From assembly GCF_004134905.2 (NCBI RefSeq), contig NZ_SDPQ02000001.1, positions 992,001-1,056,000 of the forward strand: a DNA stretch of 64,000 bases, read 5' to 3'. Each line of letters opens with the position of its first letter. Position 1 is the stretch's first letter. Position numbers and translations under genes: made by a program. Source of the stretch: Aeromicrobium ginsengisoli. GTDB lineage: Bacteria; Actinomycetota; Actinomycetes; Propionibacteriales; Nocardioidaceae. This document shows positions 17,328-25,018 of this stretch, piece by piece. The notes under the pieces were generated by a model. The model was not told the origin of the DNA and searched no databases. It was given only the letters and a program-made list of their open reading frames with translations.

Positions 17328-17365
17328 CCCCGCGAATCGTGTTCGACCGGCAGGAGGTGAGACCC

Positions 17366-17425
17366 ATGTACGCAGGACCCACAGTGGGCGCTCCCTTGCA
17401 GTCCACGATCGCGCGACTGAGCTAG
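17366..17425 (+). CDS. 19-aa peptide upstream of patatin gene
   Basis: The ORF reads MYAGPTVGAPLQSTIARLS and has an excellent ribosome site (CAGGAGGTGAGACCC before the ATG) and a good promoter. The peptide ends 43 nt before the patatin start, so it could be a leader peptide or a real small protein. Its YAGPTVGA segment resembles FAGPTSGA in the 31-aa peptide gene at 36279-36374. The function is unknown. Expression is inferred from the translation signals only. Confidence 0.5.
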   Translation: MYAGPTVGAPLQSTIARLS

Positions 17426-17468
17426 TCGCCGCCGGGAGCGCCTGAACGCATCTGCGAAAGGCCATCCC

Positions 17469-18404
17469 ATGAACACCACCTCTGCTTCACCCCTGCACGT
17501 CAGCTCGACCATCGCCCGATCCGGCCAACGCGCTCTGGTCCTCGGTGGCGGCGGATCGACCGGCAACGCGTGGCTGATCGGCGTCATCGCCGGCCTGTAC
17601 GACGCCGGGCTCGACGTCACCACCGCCGACCTGACCGTCGGGACGTCAGCCGGCGCGACCGCTGCTGCCCAGCTGGCCGGTGCGCCCCCTGGCGAGCTGT
17701 ACGAAGCCACCCTCGTCGCTCCCCCGCAGCGGCAGAACCGCCCGTCGCGGTCCGGTCCGGGACGGGATCCGGGCACGTCCGTGGCAGACCACCTCGATCG
17801 GATCCGCACGATCATTGCTGCCTCCGAGGACGCCGCAGACATGCGTCGGCGGATGGGCTCGAGTGCCCTCGCGATGGCGGCGGACTCGGACGGTTCGTGG
17901 CAGACGATGTGGCGGGCCACCGTGGCGTCGCGGCTGCCCAGTCAGGACTGGCCGGAGCGATCCGTGCTCATCACGGCGGTCGATGCCCGTACGGGCGACC
18001 CTGCCGCATTCGACCGCCACAGTGGCGTCGACCTCGCGGACGCCGTCGCCGCCAGCTGCTCCAGCGGCCAGCCCTTCATGATCGGCGACAACGCGTACAT
18101 CGACGGTGGCTATCGTTCGAACGCCGAGAATGCCGACCTGGCGACCGGCCACGAACGCGTGCTGGTGCTCGCGCCACTCGGTGGCCGGTCTCTCGTGCCG
18201 GAGCGGTGGGGCACGCACCTCAGCGCACAGGTCGAGGCGTTGCGGTCGTCCGGCAGCAGAGTCGAGACGGTCTTCCCCGAGGACGACGCCGGGCACCTGT
18301 TCGGCGCCAACGCGATGGACGTGTCCCTGCGCCCGCCCGCCGCCCGAGCCGGCCACGACCAGGGCCGAGCTCTCGCCCAGCGGCTCAGCGAGCTCTGGCG
18401 GTGA
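17469..18404 (+). CDS. patatin-like phospholipase family protein
   Basis: The 311-aa protein has the three patatin signatures: oxyanion loop LVLGGGGSTGNAW (about 23-35), nucleophile elbow GTSAG with Ser60, and the DGG aspartate motif (IDGGYRSN, Asp212). Patatins are Ser-Asp dyad lipid acyl hydrolases, and the substrate is likely a membrane or storage lipid. No signal peptide is evident. It follows a 19-aa ORF, and its own N-terminal segment SSTIARSG resembles the end of that peptide (STIARLS). Confidence 0.9.
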   Translation: MNTTSASPLHVSSTIARSGQRALVLGGGGSTGNAWLIGVIAGLYDAGLDVTTADLTVGTSAGATAAAQLAGAPPGELYEATLVAPPQRQNRPSRSGPGRDPGTSVADHLDRIRTIIAASEDAADMRRRMGSSALAMAADSDGSWQTMWRATVASRLPSQDWPERSVLITAVDARTGDPAAFDRHSGVDLADAVAASCSSGQPFMIGDNAYIDGGYRSNAENADLATGHERVLVLAPLGGRSLVPERWGTHLSAQVEALRSSGSRVETVFPEDDAGHLFGANAMDVSLRPPAARAGHDQGRALAQRLSELWR

Positions 18405-19028
18405 TCAGGATGCGTCTCGTCCGGAACGGTCGATCGAGAGCACCGTGAAACGTGCCGACAGCAGGTCGACCAGCGGCCCCAGCAAGAAGATCACCAGCAC
18501 CGTGCCCGGGCCGACCGCGGCGCCGCACCACCAACCGACGAGCGCCCCGCCACCTTGCACGACGCTGTAGCTCCACTTGAACGGCACCGGCGGGTCGAAC
18601 GCCAACGCCGCCGCCTCAGTCGGCCCGGCACCCGCGTCGACGGCCAGGTAGCCCGCCACCCCCACGGCAAGGATGGGGAACGCGAGAACCAGCAACGCCG
18701 CCCGCGCCCACCACGCGTCGGGTTCGGCGAACGCATCCAGGAGCCCTGAGACGACGAAGCCGACGACGAGTGGCTGGGTGATCGTGCCGAGTCCCGGCTT
18801 GAGCCCGCGCGCCCAGGCCATCAGCACGAGCGCGACACCGACGACGAGGTTGACGATCCAGAACTCCACGTCGAGCGCGATCGACAACCCGTTGATCATC
18901 GTGGAGTAGCCGTCCGAGCCGAGCGAGGCGATCAGGATCATCGCGACGCCGATGCCCAGGATCACGCAGGACACCACAAGTCGTACGAGCTGTGACACCA
19001 CGGACACGATCCTCGCAGCCCCTGTCAT
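18405..19028 (-). CDS. YczE-like integral membrane protein
   Basis: The 207-aa protein has about five membrane helices and the segments GVAMILIASLGSDGYSTMING, LVVGFVVSGLLDAF and a C-terminal PFKWSYSVVQGGG..GWWCGAAVGPGTV stretch as in the YczE/YitT group of unknown transporters. ATG 19028 has no ribosome site; GTG codons 7-9 residues in, behind GCGAGG, could be the true start. It is divergent from the DUF503 gene with only nine bases between starts, so the two promoters must overlap coding sequence. Confidence 0.75.
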   Translation of the reverse strand: MTGAARIVSVVSQLVRLVVSCVILGIGVAMILIASLGSDGYSTMINGLSIALDVEFWIVNLVVGVALVLMAWARGLKPGLGTITQPLVVGFVVSGLLDAFAEPDAWWARAALLVLAFPILAVGVAGYLAVDAGAGPTEAAALAFDPPVPFKWSYSVVQGGGALVGWWCGAAVGPGTVLVIFLLGPLVDLLSARFTVLSIDRSGRDAS

Positions 19029-19037
19029 GATCGTGGC

Positions 19038-19334
19038 ATGTGGATCGGTTGGATCGAGTTCGACATCCTGCTCGGCGACGTGCACTCGCTCAAGACCAAA
19101 CGGTCGATCGTGCGCCCACTCGTGGCCGACCTCAGACGTACGTTCAGCGTGTCGGCAGCCGAGACCGGCAGCCTCGACCTCCACCGTCGGGCGGGTGTCG
19201 GGGCCGGCCTCGTCGCTGCCGACAGCAGGCACGTCGTCGACGTCCTCGATGCGGTCGAGAACTTCGTCGCCGGCCGCCCCGAGCTCGAGCTCCTGTCCGC
19301 CCGGCGCGGCCTCAGCAACAGCGACGACGCCTAG
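19038..19334 (+). CDS. DUF503 domain-containing protein
   Basis: The 98-aa protein has the DUF503 (YlxP-like) pattern: IGWIEFDILLGDVHSLKTKR at the start, a central FSVSAAETG strand-helix and a C-terminal helix. YlxP-type proteins have been linked to ribosome maturation alongside RbfA, but the role is unproven in this lineage. CATGAT at 19026-19031 is placed as a -10 box for a leaderless start. It is followed by the PaiB-like gene 7 nt later. Confidence 0.85.
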   Translation: MWIGWIEFDILLGDVHSLKTKRSIVRPLVADLRRTFSVSAAETGSLDLHRRAGVGAGLVAADSRHVVDVLDAVENFVAGRPELELLSARRGLSNSDDA

Positions 19335-19341
19335 GAGCAGC

Positions 19342-19956
19342 ATGTACGTCCCCCATTTCAACGCGATGGACGATCCGAACGACATCCGTGCGTTCGTCGA
19401 GTCCATCGGCAGCGCCGAGCTCGTCACGGTGGGTGCCGACGGCACGCCGGTCGCGACCCTGCTGCCCATCCTGTGGAGCCCCGACGGTGGGACCGTCGTC
19501 GCCCACATGGCGCGCGCCAACGGCCATTGGCGCCAGATCACCGAGGGCTCACGCTGCCTCGCGATCATCGCCGGACCCCAGGCCTACATCTCACCGTCCT
19601 GGTACGCGGCCAAGGCCGAGCACGGCCGGGTCGTACCGACCTGGAACTACTCGGCGGTGCACCTCACCGGCACGGTACGGGTCCACGACGATCCCGAGTG
19701 GGTCCGCGACGCGGTGACGCGCCTGACCGATCGCCACGAGCAACGGCGCGCTCAACCGTGGGCCGTGACCGACGCCCCCGAGCCGTACGTCGACAAGAAC
19801 CTCAAGGCGATCGTCGGTCTCGAGCTGGCGGTCGAGCGGGTCGAGGCCAAGGCCAAGCTCAGCCAGAACCGGTCCGACGCCGACCGGGCCGGCGTGGTCG
19901 CAGGCCTGCGCGCCGAGGGCGGCGACCCAGCCGTCGCCGACGCCATGGACGCCTGA
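19342..19956 (+). CDS. FMN-binding negative transcriptional regulator, PaiB-like
   Basis: The 204-aa protein begins MYVPHFNAMDD and contains LPILWSPDGGTVVAHMARAN, SPSWYAAKAEHGRVVPTWNY and the C-terminal LKAIVGLELAVERVEAKAKLSQNR. These are the defining blocks of the PaiB family, which has a split-barrel FMN-binding fold. The name comes from the Bacillus repressor; many homologues may be flavin enzymes instead. ATG 19342 follows AGGAGCAGC. Confidence 0.9.
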   Translation: MYVPHFNAMDDPNDIRAFVESIGSAELVTVGADGTPVATLLPILWSPDGGTVVAHMARANGHWRQITEGSRCLAIIAGPQAYISPSWYAAKAEHGRVVPTWNYSAVHLTGTVRVHDDPEWVRDAVTRLTDRHEQRRAQPWAVTDAPEPYVDKNLKAIVGLELAVERVEAKAKLSQNRSDADRAGVVAGLRAEGGDPAVADAMDA

Positions 19957-19966
19957 TCGCAGACGC

Positions 19967-20000
19967 GAGAAGGGGAGCCGCCGAGGCGACTCCCCTTCTC
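19967..20000. terminator. bidirectional terminator beside LPDTG gene 1
   Basis: GAGAAGGGGAG and CTCCCCTTCTC form an 11-bp stem around a 12-nt loop. The same hairpin type follows LPDTG genes 2 and 3. Confidence 0.8.
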
Positions 20001-20015
20001 GTGATCAGTGCGTGA

Positions 20016-21401
20016 TCAGCGACGTCCTCCGCGGAGGAACGAGCCGATCGCTGCGACGACCTTGCCAACGGCCTTCATGAAGCCGATGTCCTGTGTCGAC
20101 GCGACCCGCTTGAACCCGGACGGCTTGTTCGCCGGCGGAAGGATCAGCGAGTACGACGGCTTGCGTCCACTGGAAGCCGCATAGCTGACCGGCTCCCGGC
20201 GCATCAGGATGATGAGTCCCGCTGCCGTCATGGGGCCTGCGATGAGCAGGATCCAGAGCGGCAGGCCACCCGTGTCGGGCAACAGCACGTCCTCTTCCTC
20301 GGGCTCGGTGCACTCCTCCGAAGACAGCTTGCCACCGACAGTGATGTCGAACTCCGTCTTGCCGACGAGCACGAAGTCATCACTCGTGACGCTCGCCGTC
20401 ACGGTGTAGTCGCCGGGTCCGTCGAACTCGGGCTCCACGGTGTAGGAGACGTTGTCGGTCTCCGGCAGGACGAGTGATCCGTCCGCGTCACAGGTGGCAG
20501 GATCTGCCACCGGCGCCTCGGCCGTGATGTCGGTCGGGAACGTGGGGCAGTTGACCAGCTCCTCGTCGCCCGGCTGCTCGTTGCCGACCGCGAATCGAAT
20601 CGCGATCGAGTCCTGCGCGTCACCGAACGCGTACGGGAAGAGTCCCAGGAAGCCGTCGCCCAGGGCGCTCTCGTTGACCACGATGATGTGGTCGGGAGTG
20701 CCCGGAGGTGTTCCGACGTACTTGCAGACCACGACCTTCTTCTCCTGGGCCGTCTCGCAGTCGGTGCCCTCTGGCTGGTCGCCCGGCACGTTGGGGCAGG
20801 CGTCGAACGGCGGGGTGAAGTCACACTCCGAGAGTGCGACGTCGTGCGCCTGCTCGCCCGGCGCGGCATAGCGGATCGCAACCGAGTCCTGAGCGTCGGG
20901 GAAGATCGTCGGGAAGACGCCAAGGAAGTTCTTGGGAGCGTCCACGATGACGATGTGGTCCAGCTCGCCACCGGGTGTGGTGACGAACTTGCACACCACG
21001 ATCTTCTTGTTGGTGGCCACTGCCGCTACTGCCGCGTCGGCCTCAGGAGCCGCAACTGCAGGCGACGCCTCGGCACGTTGGTCTCCAGCCGGCGGTTCGA
21101 CGACCGGCGGCTCTTCAGCCGGCGGCTCGGCGGCCGGAGGCTCTTCAGCCGGAGGCTCTTCAGCCGGCGGCACCTCTGCAGGCGGCGCCTCAGCCGCGGG
21201 TTCTTCGGCGACCGGTTCGGCCGGAGGCGGCTCTTCGGCGGCCGGTTCTTCGGCGGGCGCCTCGGCCGCCGGGGTCTCGGTCTCGGTGACCGTGGTGGCC
21301 GCCGGATCTGTTTCATCGGCGACGGCGGGCTGCGCGAGGAACACGCTGGCCGCAACCATCACCAGTACGAGCACAATCTTCTTCATGACAGATAACTCCA
21401 T
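20016..21401 (-). CDS. LPDTG-anchored surface protein, paralogue 1
   Basis: The 461-aa protein has a signal peptide ending AQPAVA-D, a Pro/Glu/Ala-rich spacer (about 35-125), two tandem domains that begin KKIVVCKFV and KKVVVCKYV and share the core FP..F.DAQDSxAIR, then a beta-rich domain, an LPDTG sorting motif (about 377) and a membrane helix. The sorting motif implies sortase attachment to peptidoglycan. After the helix there is an unusually long cytoplasmic tail of about 70 residues ending IGSFLRGGRR. A second ATG five codons in (MKKI) is also conserved in all three paralogues. Confidence 0.85.
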   Translation of the reverse strand: MELSVMKKIVLVLVMVAASVFLAQPAVADETDPAATTVTETETPAAEAPAEEPAAEEPPPAEPVAEEPAAEAPPAEVPPAEEPPAEEPPAAEPPAEEPPVVEPPAGDQRAEASPAVAAPEADAAVAAVATNKKIVVCKFVTTPGGELDHIVIVDAPKNFLGVFPTIFPDAQDSVAIRYAAPGEQAHDVALSECDFTPPFDACPNVPGDQPEGTDCETAQEKKVVVCKYVGTPPGTPDHIIVVNESALGDGFLGLFPYAFGDAQDSIAIRFAVGNEQPGDEELVNCPTFPTDITAEAPVADPATCDADGSLVLPETDNVSYTVEPEFDGPGDYTVTASVTSDDFVLVGKTEFDITVGGKLSSEECTEPEEEDVLLPDTGGLPLWILLIAGPMTAAGLIILMRREPVSYAASSGRKPSYSLILPPANKPSGFKRVASTQDIGFMKAVGKVVAAIGSFLRGGRR

Positions 21402-21660
21402 CCGTATCGCCCCTGCACGGAACGGTTCGAGCCGTAGTCAAGGTGGATTCCTCGGCTGCGTGTAGGCGGTGACAAGTGGGAGTGCGCCACAGCCTCTACT
21501 CAAGAGAACCGCGTGGGACGAAGGGCGTCACGCGATTTGCGGCAAACATGAAGGAATGCTGAAGATTTGATCACTACGGGCCCCCAGCGCTAGTCACGAA
21601 GGGCTAAGGACTAGACATTTATGCGCCAACCTGTCCGGTCCACGACCGCTCTCCGGGTCG
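21402..21660 (-). promoter_or_regulatory. conserved leader of LPDTG gene 1
   Basis: This gene-free stretch holds three blocks shared with the leaders of the other two paralogues: GATTTGATCACTAC (21564-21577, about 163 nt from the start), GGAGTGCGCC (about 74 nt) and CCCCTGCACGGAACGG next to the start. Two CTAG tetranucleotides (21590, 21611) lie beyond the first block. It is either a promoter plus long 5' UTR or a structured leader. I could not match it to a known riboswitch. Confidence 0.55.
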
Positions 21661-21667
21661 TTCGGGA

Positions 21668-21707
21668 CGCACGAAGGGGAGCCGCCGAAACGACTCCCCT
21701 TCGTGCG
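21668..21707. terminator. terminator after LPDTG gene 2
   Basis: A perfect 14-bp stem, CGCACGAAGGGGAG with CTCCCCTTCGTGCG, lies just beyond the gene 2 stop. Confidence 0.85.
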
Positions 21708-21719
21708 ATCAATCCGTGA

Positions 21720-23300
21720 TCAGCGACGTCCTCCGCGGAAGAACGAACCGATCGCTGCGACGACCTGGCTCACGGCCTTCATGAAGCCGATGTGCTCGGT
21801 CGTTGCGTGGGCCCGCGTGATCCTGGCCGGCTTCTTGACCGGGGGAAGGATCAGCGAGTAGGACGGCATCCGGCCGCTGCTGGACGCGTGGCTCACCGGC
21901 TCGCGACGCATCAGGATGATGAGTCCGGCTGCCGTCATCGGACCAGCGAGGAGCAGGATCCAGAGGGGCAGACCGCCCGTGTCGGGCAGCAGGTCGTCCT
22001 CCTTGGCCGGCTCCGTGTCGTCGTCCGGTGTCACACAGTCAGCCGTCGGCAGCTTGCCACCGACCGTGACCTCGAACACCGTCTGACCCGTGAGCACGAA
22101 CTCCTCGTCCGTGACGCTCGCGGTGATCGTGTAGTCACCGGGACCGTCGAAGACCGGCTCGGTCGTGTACGTCACGTGGTCGGTCTCCGGCAGGACCAGC
22201 GATCCGTCCTCGTCACACGTGGCCGGGTCCGCGATCGGTGCCTCCGCAGTGATCTCCGTCGGGAACGTGGGGCAGTTGACCAGCTCCTCGTCGCCCGGCT
22301 GCTCGTTGCCCACCGCATAGCGGATCGCGATCGAGTCCTGCGCGTCACCGAACGCATACGGGAAGACGCCTTGGAAGCCGTCGCCCAGCGCGCTCTCGTT
22401 CACCACGATGATGTGGTCAGGAGTGCCCGGAGGCGCTCCGACGTACTTGCAGACCACGACCTTCTTGCCATCAGTGATGACGCACTGCGGGTTGTCGGCC
22501 GACAGCTTCGGCAGGACCGTGAAGTCCCAGTGGATCGTCGCCTGGTCGTCGATGATGTAACCGGCGTTCGCCGTGGCGTCGACGTCGACTTCACCCGGGG
22601 CGTTGGCAGGCGTGACGGTGTAGGTGACGCCGTCGGTCGTCGGCAGGTTGACCTTGCCGTCGGCCAGGCAGGTCGGTCCGGCCAGGGTCGGGTCTTCGGT
22701 GCCGACCTCGATCAGCGGCTCCTCGTCGTCACAGGGGTTGGCCTCATTGGTGTTGCGTCCCGGGTAGACGACAATCGTGTCGCCGTCCAGGTACTCGAAG
22801 CTGGGAATCCAGTCGCTCGCGTGCGCCGCGTTGTTCTTGCCGTGGCCCTCGCCCTTGACGATCGAGTTGTAGCTCACCGAGATGGCGTGTGCGTTGGCAG
22901 GATTGCCCGGCGGAACGTGACAGATCGTGACCTTGGCGTCGAGATCGACGGCTGCTGCGACTGCTGCAGCGCTGTCGACGTCGTCATTTGGTGCATTGCC
23001 CGACGTGGTGTCGTCCGGCTTCGGTGCCGGCTTGTTGGCATCGCGCGCGGGCGGCGCCGGCTCGTCGTTGACGACCGGCTCGGGCTTGCTCTCGGCTGCC
23101 GGTGGCGTCGTCTCGGCTGGAGCCTGTTGCTCCGGCTCGGCCGTGTCCGGCGCCGACTCGGTCGTGGTGTCCGCGGTGGTCTCGACGGCGGCTTCGGCCG
23201 GCGCGTCTCCTTCGTCCGCGACGGCGGGCTGCGCGAGGAACACGCTGGCCGCGATCATCGCGAGGACGATCAGTATCTTCTTCATGAGATGTAACTCCAT
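21720..23300 (-). CDS. LPDTG-anchored surface protein, paralogue 2
   Basis: The 526-aa protein is secreted (signal peptide ending AQPAVA-D), has a Pro/Glu/Ala/Thr-rich spacer, then a domain beginning VTICHVPPGNP (a motif of many actinobacterial wall proteins) in place of the first VCK repeat. A beta domain, one VVVCKYVG repeat, a second beta domain, LPDTG and a membrane helix follow. The long cytoplasmic tail ending IGSFFRGGRR is shared with paralogue 1. The VCKYVG repeat is nearly identical in DNA to the other two genes, showing recent duplication or gene conversion. Confidence 0.85.
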   Translation of the reverse strand: MELHLMKKILIVLAMIAASVFLAQPAVADEGDAPAEAAVETTADTTTESAPDTAEPEQQAPAETTPPAAESKPEPVVNDEPAPPARDANKPAPKPDDTTSGNAPNDDVDSAAAVAAAVDLDAKVTICHVPPGNPANAHAISVSYNSIVKGEGHGKNNAAHASDWIPSFEYLDGDTIVVYPGRNTNEANPCDDEEPLIEVGTEDPTLAGPTCLADGKVNLPTTDGVTYTVTPANAPGEVDVDATANAGYIIDDQATIHWDFTVLPKLSADNPQCVITDGKKVVVCKYVGAPPGTPDHIIVVNESALGDGFQGVFPYAFGDAQDSIAIRYAVGNEQPGDEELVNCPTFPTEITAEAPIADPATCDEDGSLVLPETDHVTYTTEPVFDGPGDYTITASVTDEEFVLTGQTVFEVTVGGKLPTADCVTPDDDTEPAKEDDLLPDTGGLPLWILLLAGPMTAAGLIILMRREPVSHASSSGRMPSYSLILPPVKKPARITRAHATTEHIGFMKAVSQVVAAIGSFFRGGRR

Positions 23301-23500
23301 CCGTATCGCCCCTGCACGGAACGGTTCGAGTTGTGGGTACGGGGAAGTCCCCCGAAGGCCGAGACCCAGGAGTGCGTCGCGACCTGTGCACCTTGATGAA
23401 CGGCTGTAACAGACAGAAGGTCACGCCGTTTGAGACCTCAAGGTCTGTAATTCTGGCCAGAATCGGCGATTTGATCACTACTGACTACGCCCCCTAGTTC
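23301..23500 (-). promoter_or_regulatory. conserved leader of LPDTG gene 2
   Basis: GATTTGATCACTAC occurs at 23468-23481, identical to the gene 1 copy and about 168 nt from the start. A GGAGTGCG block lies about 69 nt from the start, and CCCCTGCACGGAACGG is next to the start. One CTAG is at 23494. No gene is seen in this stretch. Confidence 0.55.
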
Positions 23501-23548
23501 CGATGGGCCACAGCTCGAAACCACGCCGCGCTCACCGGTGGAAACACA

Positions 23549-23580
23549 AGAAGGGGAGCCGCCGAAGCGACTCCCCTTCT
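23549..23580. terminator. terminator after LPDTG gene 3
   Basis: AGAAGGGGAG and CTCCCCTTCT form a 10-bp stem with loop CCGCCGAAGCGA, almost the loop found at the other two copies. Confidence 0.8.
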
Positions 23581-23598
23581 CAGATCGTGCTCAGATGA

Positions 23599-24768
23599 TC
23601 AGCGCAGTCGCCTGATCACGGTCGGGTCCGACTCGAGCTGACGGCGCTTCAGGAGCATGACTCCGGCCGCGACCATCGGACCGGCGACGAGCAGCGCCCA
23701 CAGCGGCAGGCCGCCGGTGTCGGGCAGCAGTCCGTTGTCGTCCTCGTCGGGCGAGGTGCAGTCCGAACCGCTCAGCTGCTTCTCGACGGTGATGTTGAAC
23801 TCCGTCTCACCGTTCAGCACGAAGTCGTCGCTCGCGGGTGCCGCGGTGACGACGAAGTCGCCGGGCCCGGACTCATCGGGCGAGACCGAGTAGATGACGC
23901 CTTCGGTGTCGGGCAGGTTGAGCGAGCCGTCCGCGTCGCACGTTGCCGGATCGGCCGTGGGCTCCTCAGGCGTGACCTCGGTCGGGAACGTGGGGCAGTT
24001 GACCAGCTCCTCGTCGCCCGGCTGCTCGTTGCCCACTGCGTAGCGGATCGCGATCGAGTCCTGCGCATCGCCGAACGCATACGGGAAGACGCCCAGGAAG
24101 CCGTCGCCCAGCGCGCTCTCGTTGACCACGATGATGTGGTCAGGAGTGCCCGGAGGCGTTCCGACGTACTTGCAGACCACGACCTTCTTCTCCACAGCGG
24201 TGGAGCAGTCGGTGCCTGTCGGCTGGTTGCCCGGCACGTCGGGGCACACATCGACCGGCGGGGTGAAGTCGCACTCCGAGACGGCGACGTCCTTGGCCTG
24301 CTCGCCCGGCTCGGCATAGCGGATCGCAACGGAGTCCTGCGCGTCGGCGAAGATCGTCGGGAAGACGCCGAGGAAGCCCTTGGGAGCGTCCACGATGATG
24401 ACGTGGTCCAGCTCACCACCAGGTGTGCTGACGAACTTGCAGACCACGATCTTCTTGTTGGCCGCCGGAGCAGCGATGACTGCGGAGTCACCCCGGGTGT
24501 CAGCCGGCGGCTCGGCACCCGCGGCCGGCGGCGGGACCTCGGTCTCCGGTGCCGGCGGGGCCTCCTCCGTCGGAGTGTCTCCCGTCGGGGTGTCCTCCGT
24601 CGGGGTGTCCTCGGTGGGAGTGTCGGTGGTGGGAGTGTCGCTCGGCGTGTCGGTGGCCGTGGTGGTCACCGGGTCGTCGTCACCGGCGATGGCGGGCTGT
24701 GCGAAGAACACACACGCCGCGAGCATCGCGAGTACGAGGAAGATCTTCTTCATACGGTAAAGCTCCAT
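23599..24768 (-). CDS. LPDTG-anchored surface protein, paralogue 3
   Basis: The 389-aa protein has a signal peptide (AQPAIA), a Thr/Pro spacer built from repeats of DTPTE, two VCK repeat domains as in paralogue 1, one beta domain, LPDTG and a membrane helix. Its cytoplasmic tail is short (KRRQLESDPTVIRRLR), as is usual for sortase substrates, unlike the long tails of paralogues 1 and 2. It is the first gene of the cluster by transcription order, though each gene has its own leader and terminator. Confidence 0.85.
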   Translation of the reverse strand: MELYRMKKIFLVLAMLAACVFFAQPAIAGDDDPVTTTATDTPSDTPTTDTPTEDTPTEDTPTGDTPTEEAPPAPETEVPPPAAGAEPPADTRGDSAVIAAPAANKKIVVCKFVSTPGGELDHVIIVDAPKGFLGVFPTIFADAQDSVAIRYAEPGEQAKDVAVSECDFTPPVDVCPDVPGNQPTGTDCSTAVEKKVVVCKYVGTPPGTPDHIIVVNESALGDGFLGVFPYAFGDAQDSIAIRYAVGNEQPGDEELVNCPTFPTEVTPEEPTADPATCDADGSLNLPDTEGVIYSVSPDESGPGDFVVTAAPASDDFVLNGETEFNITVEKQLSGSDCTSPDEDDNGLLPDTGGLPLWALLVAGPMVAAGVMLLKRRQLESDPTVIRRLR

Positions 24769-25018
24769 CGGTTTCGCCCCTGCACGGAACGGATTTGAGG
24801 CACAGCCAAGGGGGTGCCCTCGCTGCGGATCGGCTGCGGCAAAGTGGGAGTGCGCCGCTACCTGTCACCACAGCCAACAGCATGGCGCCGGGTCACGTCA
24901 CCTCCAGATGGTGTCGTGGAGGTAAATTTTCCGAGATTGCAGCGAATTTGATCACGAAGGACTAGACGGACTAGTTCGAAGGAACCATATAGTTAAAGAC
25001 TAGACTTTAAGGCGCGCA
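24769..25018 (-). promoter_or_regulatory. conserved leader and CTAG-rich upstream of LPDTG gene 3
   Basis: GAATTTGATCACGA at 24944-24957 corresponds to the block in the other two leaders, about 176 nt from the start. GTGGGAGTGCGCC is about 74 nt away and CCCCTGCACGGAACGG is adjacent to the start. Three CTAG sites (24962, 24971, 25000) lie in GGACTAGAC/AAGACTAGAC contexts in an AT-rich patch. A regulator site is likely, and the identity of the regulator is unknown. Confidence 0.55.

Noticed and set aside
17469..17520. STIAR segment shared by the 19-aa ORF and patatin as proof of duplication
   Set aside because: The DNA differs at most third positions and the match is five residues, so chance is likely.
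21402..21660. c-di-AMP (ydaO) or c-di-GMP riboswitch in the LPDTG leaders
   Set aside because: Short C/G-rich stretches look vaguely similar, but the conserved cores of those classes are not present, so no class is assigned.
20016..25018. Mobile element origin of the LPDTG cluster
   Set aside because: No transposase, integrase or terminal repeats were found; local duplication explains the pattern.
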